From assembly GCA_001898545.1 (NCBI GenBank), contig MKUB01000200.1:19245-53433 (forward strand): a stretch of 34,189 nucleotides of DNA. Direction: 5' to 3'. A model generated the notes under the pieces. It was not told the origin of the DNA, made no database searches, and saw only the letters and a program-made list of their open reading frames with translations. The stretch comes from Sphingomonadales bacterium 63-6 (GTDB lineage: Bacteria; Pseudomonadota; Alphaproteobacteria; Sphingomonadales; Sphingomonadaceae). Made by a program: the position numbers and the translations under genes. Of this stretch, positions 24,734-32,396 are shown one piece after another (the stretch's first letter is position 1; every line of letters begins with the position of its first letter).

Positions 24734-25341
24734 CGACGTTGCTTGTGGATGACCACGAGTTGCTGCGCGATGGCCTGCGCAGATTGATTGAGGATCAGCC
24801 CGACATCACAGTGGTCGGTGAATTGGATGACGGACAAGGCGCGCTTGAACTTGTTCGCAGGTGCAAGCCACGTGTGGTTGTGCTGGACCTACAGATGCCT
24901 TGCATGGATGGGCTGGAAGTCGCCCGCCAGATCGCGCCGGAAGTCCCCTCCACCAAAATCCTGGTACTATCCACATTCCATAATAGCGGGCAGGCCATCC
25001 GCGCATTCGAAGCCGGGGCGAGCGGTTATGTCCTGAAAACGAGCATCCGCCGGGAATTGCTGGAAGGCATCAGGACAGTGGCCCGCGGCAAAAGGTTCGT
25101 CTGTGCAGAAATCGCCAAGGAAGTCGCCGCCCAGCTTTTCGAGGAGCGATTGACCGAGCGGGAGATTCAGCTGCTCAACCTGATCGCCGAGGGCAATCAG
25201 AACAAGCAGATCGCCTGGTCGCTCGATCTGTCCGAGAATACCATCAAGGGCCTGTTGAAAACCCTATTCCAGAAGCTCGGCGCCCGGGACAGAACCCATG
25301 CCGTCGTCCTTGCCTCCCGCCTGGGGTGGATCAGGCTCTGA
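24694..25341 (+). CDS. NarL/FixJ-family response regulator
   Basis: This two-component response regulator is 215 aa from ATG 24694, which has GGGAGAGG six bases upstream; the track's GTG at 24688 is less likely. The receiver domain has the acidic pair in TLLVDDHELLRDGL, the phosphoacceptor Asp65 in VVVLDLQMPCMDG, the conserved Ser/Thr in ILVLSTFHNSG and the Lys in SGYVLKTS. The C-terminal LuxR-type HTH is LTEREIQLLNLIAEGNQNKQIAWSLDLSENTIKGLLKTLFQKL. It is the natural partner of the overlapping kinase gene. Likely targets are the divergent TonB receptor promoter and perhaps the PQQ dehydrogenase. The HTH has IKGLLKTLFQKLGA where most relatives have VK.H...I..KL, which may alter specificity. 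It converges on the ThDP-enzyme gene. Confidence 0.94.
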   Translation: MVYPESPRTGGPITTLLVDDHELLRDGLRRLIEDQPDITVVGELDDGQGALELVRRCKPRVVVLDLQMPCMDGLEVARQIAPEVPSTKILVLSTFHNSGQAIRAFEAGASGYVLKTSIRRELLEGIRTVARGKRFVCAEIAKEVAAQLFEERLTEREIQLLNLIAEGNQNKQIAWSLDLSENTIKGLLKTLFQKLGARDRTHAVVLASRLGWIRL

Positions 25342-25344
25342 TCG

Positions 25345-25371
25345 ATGGCCGGCGCCCTGTCCCCGGGCCAT
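25345..25371. terminator. weak hairpin between convergent genes
   Basis: ATGGCC / GGCCAT arms with a GC-rich interior lie in the 44-nt gap between the response regulator and the ThDP-enzyme stop codons. There is no T-tract; possible bidirectional terminator. Confidence 0.3.
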
Positions 25372-25385
25372 AATGGAATTTACGC

Positions 25386-27020
25386 CTAGAGGCGCGAAGC
25401 CCGCGTTTCCTGCGTGGTGATGAATTCCAGCAGCGCGGGCTGGCCGCGTTCCGTCGCCTCGATACCGCGCCGGATCGCCGCTGCGATGTCATCCGGCCGC
25501 TCGATCCGCTCCCCATAGCCGCCCAGCGCGCGCGCGAAGGCCGCATAATCGCCCGAAATATCGGTTGAGCGATATTTTTCAGTGGCGACCGGCATCACCG
25601 GCAATTCGATGGCCATTGCCGAATTGTTGAGCAGGATCGACAGGATCGGTGTGCGCTCCCGCACGGCGGTTTCGAAATCCATGCCGGTAAAGCCGATGGC
25701 GGCATCGCCCCACACATTGATGCACAATTTATCCGGGCAGGCCAGCTTTGCCCCCATCGCCAGCCCCAGCCCATAGCCGAGCTGCGTGGACTTGCCCCAG
25801 CCAATATAGGACAGCGGCGAGCGGGATTTCCAGAAAGGTGTCAGCTGGTCACGCGGGCTACCCGCGTCGTGGGTGATGATCGTATTGGCTACATCCACCG
25901 TGCGCTGCAATTCCCATAACACGCGATAAGGAGAGAGCGGGGCATCCTCGCATTCCAGCAGGGGAAGCCATTCCTGCATCCACGCCTGCTCCACCTCCGC
26001 GATCTCGCGGATCACAGCTGAAGGATCGCGCGCGCCGTCCAGCAAGGGGCGGCAGGCGGCGACCAGCATGGCCAACGTCAACTGGGCATCCCCGGCCAGC
26101 GCCATTTCGCAGCGCACACCCTTGTTGAAATCAGCCGGATCGAGCGTCGAATGGATGATCGGCACATGGCCCGGCATCGAAACGCCGAATGCCGTTTCGG
26201 AGAAACTGCAGCCAATGCCGAAGATCAGATCGGCATTATTGAGGAAATGTCGAAGCTGGCCGGGAATGGCTGCCCCGCCAGAACCGATTGCCAGCGGATG
26301 CGTCTCGTCGAAGCAGCTCTTGCCTTCTAGGCTGGTGGAAACCGGCGCACCCAGCAATTCGGCCAGTTCGCGCAATTCCGCATAGGCATTGGCCCAATGA
26401 ACGCCCTGTCCGGCATGAATCACCAGGCGCTTCGCATCGACCAGCCGCTTGGCCACTTCCTCAACCTGAGCGGGATCGGGGCCGAAACGGGTAGACACTA
26501 CCGGCTGGTAATCGATCGGTTCGGGCACATCCTCGGCCAGCACATCCCAAGGCATTTCGACCAGAGCGGGACGCAGACGCCCGTTGCGCAGCGCGGTGAA
26601 TGCCCGGCGCATGATGGCGGGAGTGTCTTCCGAGCGCAGGATGGGCTCGGCGGTCTTGGTGATGTCCCGCATGGAAATGCAGGCGTTGTAATTGTCGGGC
26701 ACATGGGCCAGCCGGCGCGCATAGCCCTGCGGCAGGACCAGCACTGGCACGCTTTCCGAATAGGCCTGGGCAACGCCACCATAGGCATTTTCCGTGCCTG
26801 GGCCATGCTGCATCGCGAACACGCCCATCTTTGCGCCGCGAGTGAGGCGGGAATAGGCATCCGCCATGTGAAGGCCGGTGCGTTCCTGCCGGACGATGAT
26901 GGGGCGGATACCTGCGGCCGCGGCCTGTTCCAGCACTGCATTGCGGGGATAACCGAAAATAATGTCGACGCCCTCACGCCGCAGGATTTCGGCGATAGCC
27001 GAGCCAACCTTCACAGACAT
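25386..27020 (-). CDS. thiamine-diphosphate-dependent enzyme (acetolactate synthase/benzaldehyde lyase-like)
   Basis: This 544-aa ThDP enzyme of the acetohydroxyacid synthase superfamily starts at ATG 27020 (MSVKVGSAIAEILRREGV); the track's 70 extra residues run through the upstream terminator. The Pyr domain contains the cofactor-activating glutamate in IIVRQERTGLHMADAYSRLT. The central domain spans about residues 190-330 (LVIHAGQGVHWANAYAELREL). The PP domain has the metal/ThDP motif WGDAAIGFTGMDFETAVRER...LNNSA. GDAAIGFTGMDFE resembles oxalyl-CoA decarboxylases and benzaldehyde lyases more than true acetolactate synthases, and no ilvN small subunit is nearby. It probably makes or cleaves a C-C bond next to a carbonyl (2-hydroxy ketone lyase, carboligase or 2-keto acid decarboxylase); the substrate is unknown. 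Its place after a TonB receptor and near an IclR regulator suggests catabolism, not amino-acid synthesis. Confidence 0.85.
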   Translation of the reverse strand: MSVKVGSAIAEILRREGVDIIFGYPRNAVLEQAAAAGIRPIIVRQERTGLHMADAYSRLTRGAKMGVFAMQHGPGTENAYGGVAQAYSESVPVLVLPQGYARRLAHVPDNYNACISMRDITKTAEPILRSEDTPAIMRRAFTALRNGRLRPALVEMPWDVLAEDVPEPIDYQPVVSTRFGPDPAQVEEVAKRLVDAKRLVIHAGQGVHWANAYAELRELAELLGAPVSTSLEGKSCFDETHPLAIGSGGAAIPGQLRHFLNNADLIFGIGCSFSETAFGVSMPGHVPIIHSTLDPADFNKGVRCEMALAGDAQLTLAMLVAACRPLLDGARDPSAVIREIAEVEQAWMQEWLPLLECEDAPLSPYRVLWELQRTVDVANTIITHDAGSPRDQLTPFWKSRSPLSYIGWGKSTQLGYGLGLAMGAKLACPDKLCINVWGDAAIGFTGMDFETAVRERTPILSILLNNSAMAIELPVMPVATEKYRSTDISGDYAAFARALGGYGERIERPDDIAAAIRRGIEATERGQPALLEFITTQETRASRL

Positions 27021-27035
27021 TTCCCAACGGGCGCG

Positions 27036-27078
27036 TAAAAAGGTTGGCCGACCGGAAAGCGCCCCAATCCGGCCGGCC
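27036..27078 (-). terminator. intrinsic terminator of the second TonB receptor gene
   Basis: On the minus strand GGCCGGCCGG pairs with CCGGTCGGCC (ten pairs, including one G-U) around a 13-nt loop, followed by AACC and then TTTTT. It lies between the receptor stop (27154) and the ThDP-enzyme start (27020). Either readthrough or a separate promoter must serve the enzyme gene. Confidence 0.82.
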
Positions 27079-27153
27079 TGTTCTGTTTCTCGCCAGTCTT
27101 GAAGAGAGATACGGCCGGGACCCGACAGAGTCAGGTCACCCGGCCGCCCCCCA

Positions 27154-29601
27154 TCAGAACTTGCGCTTGACCGAAACCGCCCAGGTGCGCGGTTCGCCCG
27201 GCGAACCCTGGATCGAATTGGTCGAACCACGATTGTCGAAGAAATCGGTGTAGTAGAGCTTGTTGGTCAGGTTCCTGACCTCGAACGCCACTTCCCAATC
27301 CTCGTCCATCGTGCGGTAGCTCAGGCGAGCATTGGCGAGGGTTCGGCCCGGAATACGACCGAAGATGTCCACGCCGCCGCTGGCCGCATCGACGTTATTC
27401 GCATTGCGGCTGTAGGAATCGTCATGCGACACATCGACACGCGGCGTCAGCGTGCCCGCCATGCCCAGATCGATTTCATACTGGGCGCCGATGCTCCAGG
27501 ACCATGGAATGATGAACTGGCCATCATCTTCTGTCCCGATGCCGGAACTTACTGCCGATGTACTGATCGAGGTATATTTGAAATCGAGATAGGCAAGCGA
27601 TGCATCGATCGACAGGCCTGCAACCGGACGCAGAGCCAGTTCGGCTTCGAAGCCCTTCACATCCGCCTCACCGGCATTGAGCGGCAGCGCGCAGGGCGTG
27701 GCATTGCCGGTCTGCGGGCAAGTCGATACCGAAACGAGGATATCGTGGTACTTGTTGATGAACCCGGCAAGATTCAGCCTGACCGCACGGTCGAGGAACT
27801 CGCTCTTCAAGCCGACTTCATAAGCCGTAAGCGTCTCGGGGCCATGCGGAAGTGCCTGGCCGGGGAAGAAGGGGCGCGGATTGATGCCGCCGCCCTTGAA
27901 GCCGGTCGATACCTGACCATAGGCCATCACATCGTCAGTGAGGCGATATTGCAGACCGAGGCGATAATCGACGCGATCGCCCGCATATTTGCCTTCAAGC
28001 CCGTCAAGCGATGCCAGTGACGGCGGAACCGCGCCACCCGAAGACGAACCCGGAATACCGGCACGGCCATAGATGAAGGTCTTGGTCTGGTCGGTATAGC
28101 GGATGCCGCCCAGAATGGTCAGAGCCTCAACGGGCGTGATTTCGAGATTGGCGAAAACAGCCTTGGTGGTCGCCGGGACGGAGTTGTCCTCAATGAAGTT
28201 CAGCGTGGGAAGCGTAACGCGCGAGACGTTGCGGCTTTCCTTGTCGAAGTAGAACCCGCCGACCGTCAAATTCGCGACATCGTTGATGTTTGCGGTAACG
28301 CGCAGTTCCTGGCTGAACTGGTGATTGTACACCTTGTTCGCGATCATCGTGGCGTTGAACGGCGAACCGTCGCCCGAGGAATAACTGCCGTCGAACTTGC
28401 GATATGCGGTGATCGAGGTGAGGACCACATTGTCCGAAAGGTTGGCAGTAACCGTACCCGAAACGCCCCAGGTATTGATCAGCCCGTCCTGAGGAGCCTG
28501 CCATGCACCCGAACCATCGCGCGGATTGGTTTCGAGGTAGTTCTCATAGCTGATGTAGGGGCTGTTGCTGAACGTATCCTGCGCATAGTTCCCGAACGGC
28601 GAATAGGAAATGTAGGGCGATCCGGTGGAGGTGCCATACACATTGCCGTTGAGGACATAGGCCGAGGAGGCCGGAGTTGCGACACCCGTGAGGGCTGAGC
28701 CCGGATTGGCTTGGCGACCGACGTAAAGCAGCGTCGTGGGGCCGGTTTCACTACCGTCGCGGGTGATATCGCCTACGAGGTCAACGGTGATATCTGAATT
28801 CGGCTCCCAACGCAGGGCCAGGCGGCCTGCGACATATTCCTTGCCGCCATCGGTGCCGATCTTGCAGTCCGTTCCGGTGACGGTGCTGGGGATCGTGCTG
28901 GTCGGATGGGTGCAGCGATAGTCATATCGCGTGATGTAGCCATCCTTCTTGACCGCCGCGCCGGAAAGGCGAGCGTAGAGGTGGTCTTCGGCCAGCGTGA
29001 AGTTCGTCGCCCCGCGCAGTTCCATGCGGTTATAACTGCCATAGGTCGCCGAAAGATAGCCGTCCGTATCCGCACTCGGCTTCTTGGAATAGAGCTTGAT
29101 CGCACCGCCGATGGAGTTCTGGCCTGCGAGCGTGCCCTGCGGGCCGCGCAGGATTTCCACACGTTCAAGGTCGACCAGACCGAGCATGGAACCATGCAGC
29201 GTGGGTAGATACACGTCATCGACATAGATGCCGACGCCCGGTTCAAGCGCGAAGGTCGTATCGCGCTGGCCAACGCCGCGAATATAAGCCGCGACCGCCG
29301 GGCCATACGTGGCCGAAGCCTGGCGCAGCGTCACGTTCGGTGCCGAAGATCCAAGGTCCGCAAGATTAGTCTGGCCGCGCTGTTCGAGCATTTCCCCAGT
29401 GACTGCCGTGATCGCCACGGGCACGTCCTGAAGGCGCTGATCTCTGAACTGTGCGGTAACGACAATTTCGTCCTGCTTGGAAGAACCAGCATCGCTCTCA
29501 TTATCGGCTGACTGGGCAAAGGCCGGCGCGGCCAGGGCGAATGCCCCCACCATCGCCAGTGCGCTGACTGTCCCACGCATCCGAGTTTTTCCGAATGTCA
29601 T
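27154..29601 (-). CDS. TonB-dependent receptor (815 aa)
   Basis: This outer-membrane receptor begins MTFGKTRMRGTVSALAMVGA, with a signal peptide ending APAFAQ, and has a strong GGGAGG ribosome binding site eight bases upstream. The TonB box region is QDEIVVTAQFRDQRLQDVPV, the classical sphingomonad form. The plug contains AYIRGVGQRDTTFALEPGVG, YVDDVYLPTLHGSMLGLVDL and VEILRGPQGTLAGQNSIGGA. The barrel includes VMAYGQVSTGFKGGGINPRP, a motif common in receptors linked to degradation of aromatic or plant compounds. It ends WAVSVKRKF with a terminal Phe. An IclR gene lies 153 nt upstream on the same strand, and its promoter shares a palindrome with the iclR promoter, so it is probably the uptake gene of the IclR-controlled cluster. 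A strong terminator follows it. Confidence 0.94.
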   Translation of the reverse strand: MTFGKTRMRGTVSALAMVGAFALAAPAFAQSADNESDAGSSKQDEIVVTAQFRDQRLQDVPVAITAVTGEMLEQRGQTNLADLGSSAPNVTLRQASATYGPAVAAYIRGVGQRDTTFALEPGVGIYVDDVYLPTLHGSMLGLVDLERVEILRGPQGTLAGQNSIGGAIKLYSKKPSADTDGYLSATYGSYNRMELRGATNFTLAEDHLYARLSGAAVKKDGYITRYDYRCTHPTSTIPSTVTGTDCKIGTDGGKEYVAGRLALRWEPNSDITVDLVGDITRDGSETGPTTLLYVGRQANPGSALTGVATPASSAYVLNGNVYGTSTGSPYISYSPFGNYAQDTFSNSPYISYENYLETNPRDGSGAWQAPQDGLINTWGVSGTVTANLSDNVVLTSITAYRKFDGSYSSGDGSPFNATMIANKVYNHQFSQELRVTANINDVANLTVGGFYFDKESRNVSRVTLPTLNFIEDNSVPATTKAVFANLEITPVEALTILGGIRYTDQTKTFIYGRAGIPGSSSGGAVPPSLASLDGLEGKYAGDRVDYRLGLQYRLTDDVMAYGQVSTGFKGGGINPRPFFPGQALPHGPETLTAYEVGLKSEFLDRAVRLNLAGFINKYHDILVSVSTCPQTGNATPCALPLNAGEADVKGFEAELALRPVAGLSIDASLAYLDFKYTSISTSAVSSGIGTEDDGQFIIPWSWSIGAQYEIDLGMAGTLTPRVDVSHDDSYSRNANNVDAASGGVDIFGRIPGRTLANARLSYRTMDEDWEVAFEVRNLTNKLYYTDFFDNRGSTNSIQGSPGEPRTWAVSVKRKF

Positions 29602-29656
29602 TTACCACCTCCCTGTGAGTCCACCTTATGCAATGGCGGATGGCCCCATGGACTTG

Positions 29657-29668
29657 TTGATCGCTCAA
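29657..29668. promoter_or_regulatory. probable IclR operator at the TonB receptor promoter
   Basis: TTGATCGCTCAA differs by one base from the perfect palindrome TTGATCGATCAA at 30543-30554. Both are preceded by G. It lies 56 nt upstream of the receptor start. Confidence 0.6.
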
Positions 29669-29680
29669 CTGTCAAGTTGA
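29665..29680 (-). promoter_or_regulatory. dyad with embedded TTGACA -35-like element
   Basis: On the minus strand TCAACT-tgac-AGTTGA is a perfect 6-bp dyad that contains TTGACA and overlaps the IclR-type palindrome. No good -10 is visible at 16-18 bp, so the promoter call is weak. An activator or repressor bound here would touch RNA polymerase. Confidence 0.4.
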
Positions 29681-29688
29681 TTCCACAC

Positions 29689-29717
29689 TTCGGAATTATT
29701 TTCCCGAAATACGGAAT
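29689..29717. repeat. clustered CGGAA/TTCCG half-sites upstream of the TonB receptor
   Basis: TTCGGAAT-tatttt-CCCGAAAT-ACGGAAT contains three related half-sites in 29 bp, forming nested imperfect dyads in an AT-rich patch. They are possible binding sites for a second regulator or for the same IclR protein. Confidence 0.35.
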
Positions 29718-29754
29718 CTTGGGTGGCAGGTTTCAAAAGTCGGGGAAAAGCACC

Positions 29755-30513
29755 TCAAGTCTGGGCGATACGCGCGCGCTCACTGATGCGAGACGCAGTT
29801 TCCCTTACGGCGCTGGAGAGATCGTCTTCGAGATGCAGGCCATAACGCTTGGCAGGCATGGTCACGCCGATACAGCCCAGGACCTCCCCTTCCCGCCCGA
29901 AGATCGGGCTGGCGATACCGGAAAGATCGTTCTCCGGATCGTGATAGCGCGAATGGCCCTGCTTGCGGATCAAGGCGAGTTCCGATTCGAGAACTTCAGG
30001 TGACGGTGGGGAACGGCCGCTGATCGGCCCCACCGTGCCAAGGCCGAAAACAACCTTGCGCCGATCTTCCGGCAGGTTCGCCAGAATTGCCTTGCCAAGC
30101 GAACCCCACGGCAGCTCAATCACTCCGCCTATGGCAACCGCATATCGGAAGGGATTGGGGGTATGCACCGCATCCGCGATCACTGCACTCCCGGCAGCGG
30201 GGCTATAGGCGCAAAGCACCACGGTTTCCTGCCACTGCTCCACCAGTTCCTCAAGGAATGGCCGGGCACAGCGCACCAGATCGAACTGGGAAATCAATCG
30301 GGAAGCCAGCAGATAAAGATCCCGGCCCGGTCGATAGGATTGCGCCGCACCCCGCTCCACCAGCCCGGAGCGGACCAGCTCCTGAAGCAGGCGATGAACG
30401 GTGCTGGTGGGGAGTTTCGACCGTTCGGAAAGCTGCCCCAACGAAAACGCCTGCGGCCCGTCCGCGATAAGCTTCAACAGATAGGCGAGGCGCCCTGCGG
30501 CCCCGCTCGGCAC
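29755..30513 (-). CDS. IclR-family transcriptional regulator
   Basis: This IclR-type regulator is 252 aa from GTG 30513 (VPSGAAGRLAYLLKLIADG), the normal family length, with GGGGA nine bases upstream. The track form adds 108 residues that run antisense through the next gene and match nothing in the family. The winged HTH is FSLGQLSERSKLPTSTVHRLLQELVRSGLVERG (about residues 20-55). The GAF-like effector domain follows, with FRYAVAIGGVIELPWGSLGKAILANLP and ENDLSGIASPIFGREGEVLGCIGVTMPAKRY. IclR proteins often control catabolic operons and bind short aromatic or organic acids. A perfect palindrome in the divergent promoter and a near copy at the TonB receptor promoter mark its probable targets. 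TTG 30522 is an alternative start. Confidence 0.88.
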   Translation of the reverse strand: MPSGAAGRLAYLLKLIADGPQAFSLGQLSERSKLPTSTVHRLLQELVRSGLVERGAAQSYRPGRDLYLLASRLISQFDLVRCARPFLEELVEQWQETVVLCAYSPAAGSAVIADAVHTPNPFRYAVAIGGVIELPWGSLGKAILANLPEDRRKVVFGLGTVGPISGRSPPSPEVLESELALIRKQGHSRYHDPENDLSGIASPIFGREGEVLGCIGVTMPAKRYGLHLEDDLSSAVRETASRISERARIAQT

Positions 30514-30542
30514 AATGTTCAATCCCCAGCTCCCGAATAATG

Positions 30543-30554
30543 TTGATCGATCAA
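30543..30554. promoter_or_regulatory. probable IclR operator, iclR/snoaL divergent promoter
   Basis: The perfect 12-bp palindrome TTGATCGATCAA lies 30 bp from the iclR start and 50 bp from the SnoaL-like start. The TonB receptor promoter has a one-mismatch copy (29657-29668). Confidence 0.65.
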
Positions 30555-30603
30555 TCGATAGCTTCGATGATGGTTCCGCATGGCAAGGGGGAGAGAAACC
30601 GCA

Positions 30604-31011
30604 ATGCTCAGCGAACATGAGTTCATGCGTTACATATCGGCATTCAACGCGGGGGACAGCGAAACTTACGGCTCGTTCTATGCTCCGTCGATTGCATTCC
30701 GCAACGGCGCGGGCGCGCAGCTTCAGGGCCCCGATGCCGTAATTGCCTATTATGAAGCGCTTAAGGGGCGCATCGCGCGGCGCATGGAGGTGCGTGCTGT
30801 CATCCCCGGCGAACACTCGCTCTGCGCCGCGCTCCATTCTCGTTTCGAGATACTCTCTGCCAGCGAACCTTTTGCCGGGGAGGTGCTGGAGAAGGGAGAC
30901 GCCGTCCTGCTCGACAGCATGGCGCTGTATGAGCTGGAAGGCGCACGCATCGCCCGGATCGAAGCCAAATCCCTGTCACGCCAGATCATCCGGGCCGGAG
31001 AACAGGCATGA
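30604..31011 (+). CDS. SnoaL-like / nuclear transport factor 2 family protein
   Basis: This 135-aa small alpha+beta-barrel protein of the NTF2-like superfamily starts at ATG 30604 (MLSEHEFMRYISAFNAGDSE), which has GGGGGAGAG about eight bases upstream; the track ATG at 30580 lies before that site. The N-terminal helices with YISAFNAGDSETYGSFYAPSIAFRN and the DAVIAYYEALKGRIARRMEV segment are the usual SnoaL-like pattern. The later strands (SLCAALHSRFEILS; DAVLLDSMALYELEGARIARIEA) complete the cone. Members act as isomerases, hydratases, dehydratases or cyclases, or have no activity; the residues here do not decide this. It overlaps the MFS transporter gene as ATGA and diverges from iclR, so it is probably part of the cluster's catabolic pathway. 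Confidence 0.82.
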   Translation: MLSEHEFMRYISAFNAGDSETYGSFYAPSIAFRNGAGAQLQGPDAVIAYYEALKGRIARRMEVRAVIPGEHSLCAALHSRFEILSASEPFAGEVLEKGDAVLLDSMALYELEGARIARIEAKSLSRQIIRAGEQA

Positions 31012-32396
31012 GCGGGGCCGAGGATAACAATGCCCGCTTTCTGGAAAGTCCTTATCGGATCAGGCTTGTCAGCGTGCTGTTTGTGGTCTGCGCGTTCAAC
31101 TTTGCGGACCGGGCCGTTTTTTCCGCCCTCGCCCAGACAATCAAGGTCGACCTACAGCTGAGCGATCTCCAGCTTGGCCTGCTGCAGGGCATTGTATTTG
31201 CCGTTCTTTACGCAGCGGTTGGCCTGCCCATCGGCTTGCTGGCCGAGCGACTGAAACGCACGCATATCCTGGCCGTCGCGACTGCCGTCTGGTCTGCCGC
31301 GACGGTGGCGACCGGAATGGCCGGAAGCTTCGTCCAACTGGCGGCTGCTCGACTGCTGGTGGGTATGGGGGAAGCTGGCTTCATGCCCACGACCGCTTCC
31401 ATGGTCGGGGATGTAACCCGCCGCAATCGCCGCGCCTCCACCATGTCGCTGATCCTGATCGGCACGCCCACTGGTTATCTGGTCGGCGCACCGCTGGCGG
31501 GTTATCTCTCGGACAGTTTCGGCTGGCGCGCGGCGTTTCTCGCCTTTGGCATACCGGGCGTGATCGTGGCGCTGGCCCTGCCCTTTCTGCTGAAGGAGCC
31601 ACCTCGGGGGCTCGCGGATGGGGAAGTAACGCGCAGGCAGGCCCCGCCGATCCGCGATTTCCTGCGCGCGGTATGGGGCAATCCCACGCTGAAATGGGTG
31701 ATAGCCGGCGGTAGCCTCGCCGGCTTCGGAATGACTTCCATTTCGCAATTTCTGGCGGTGTTCCTGGCTCGCACGCATGAGCTGAGCGTGCGGGAAGCTG
31801 CAGCGGCCTATGGGTCGGTCTCGGGCATATCTCTGGCTATCGGCCTGCTCACAGGCGGCATGGTCACCGATGCCCTGTCTCGCAGAGATCCGCGCTGGCC
31901 CGCATGGGGCGCTGCGATCGGCCTGGCAATGGCCGTGCCGACCTATCTGCTGGCCTTCCATGCAGGCTCGCTCTGGTCGGCAATAGCACTGCTGCTGGCG
32001 GCGGGCGCTGTGCTGCTGCTCTATTATGCCCCGACCACAGGCATGATCCAGAACCTTTTGCCGCCCCAAATGCGCGCCAGCGGCATTGCTCTCTACAGCC
32101 TGCTCTACACGCTGATTGGTTCCGGCTTCGGCCCGGTTTTCGTCGGCGGCGCGAGCGATTTCTTCGGCGCGCGCAGCTACGCTGGAAATTATGGCGTGGA
32201 TTGCCCCAATGGTCTGCCCGCCGCCGGGGCCAGCCAGTTACAGGCGCTAGCCTGCGCGGATGCATCAGCCAGCGGACTGACCTATGCGCTCTCCCTGTCG
32301 GTGCTCATCTTCGTAATCTCGGCCGTGTGCTTTCTCAGGGCCGCACCCGGTCTGAAAGCCAGGGCCCAGGCAGAAAGCGCTCAAACCAATGCGTAA
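31008..32396 (+). CDS. MFS transporter, spinster-like
   Basis: This 462-aa inner-membrane transporter has 12 predicted helices. It begins with a short cytoplasmic tail and the first helix VSVLFVVCAFNFADRAVFSAL, where the NFADR element marks the spinster-type/sphingomonad MFS group. The motif A loop is GLPIGLLAERLKRTHILAV. RLLVGMGEAGFMPTTASMVG matches the motif-C-like helix 5 region, and a long central loop (LLKEPPRGLADGEVTRRQAP) separates the halves. Late in the protein there is a periplasmic loop with cysteines (YGVDCPNGLPAAGASQLQALAC). The substrate is probably the compound handled by the cluster or an intermediate of it. It is translationally coupled to the SnoaL-like gene and overlaps the convergent DUF3237 gene by 16 bp. 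Confidence 0.9.
   Translation: MSGAEDNNARFLESPYRIRLVSVLFVVCAFNFADRAVFSALAQTIKVDLQLSDLQLGLLQGIVFAVLYAAVGLPIGLLAERLKRTHILAVATAVWSAATVATGMAGSFVQLAAARLLVGMGEAGFMPTTASMVGDVTRRNRRASTMSLILIGTPTGYLVGAPLAGYLSDSFGWRAAFLAFGIPGVIVALALPFLLKEPPRGLADGEVTRRQAPPIRDFLRAVWGNPTLKWVIAGGSLAGFGMTSISQFLAVFLARTHELSVREAAAAYGSVSGISLAIGLLTGGMVTDALSRRDPRWPAWGAAIGLAMAVPTYLLAFHAGSLWSAIALLLAAGAVLLLYYAPTTGMIQNLLPPQMRASGIALYSLLYTLIGSGFGPVFVGGASDFFGARSYAGNYGVDCPNGLPAAGASQLQALACADASASGLTYALSLSVLIFVISAVCFLRAAPGLKARAQAESAQTNA

Noticed and set aside
30514-30837. 108-residue N-terminal extension of the IclR ORF
   Set aside because: It runs antisense through the SnoaL-like gene and the divergent promoter, has no IclR homology, and leaves no promoter space; GTG 30513 gives the normal family length.
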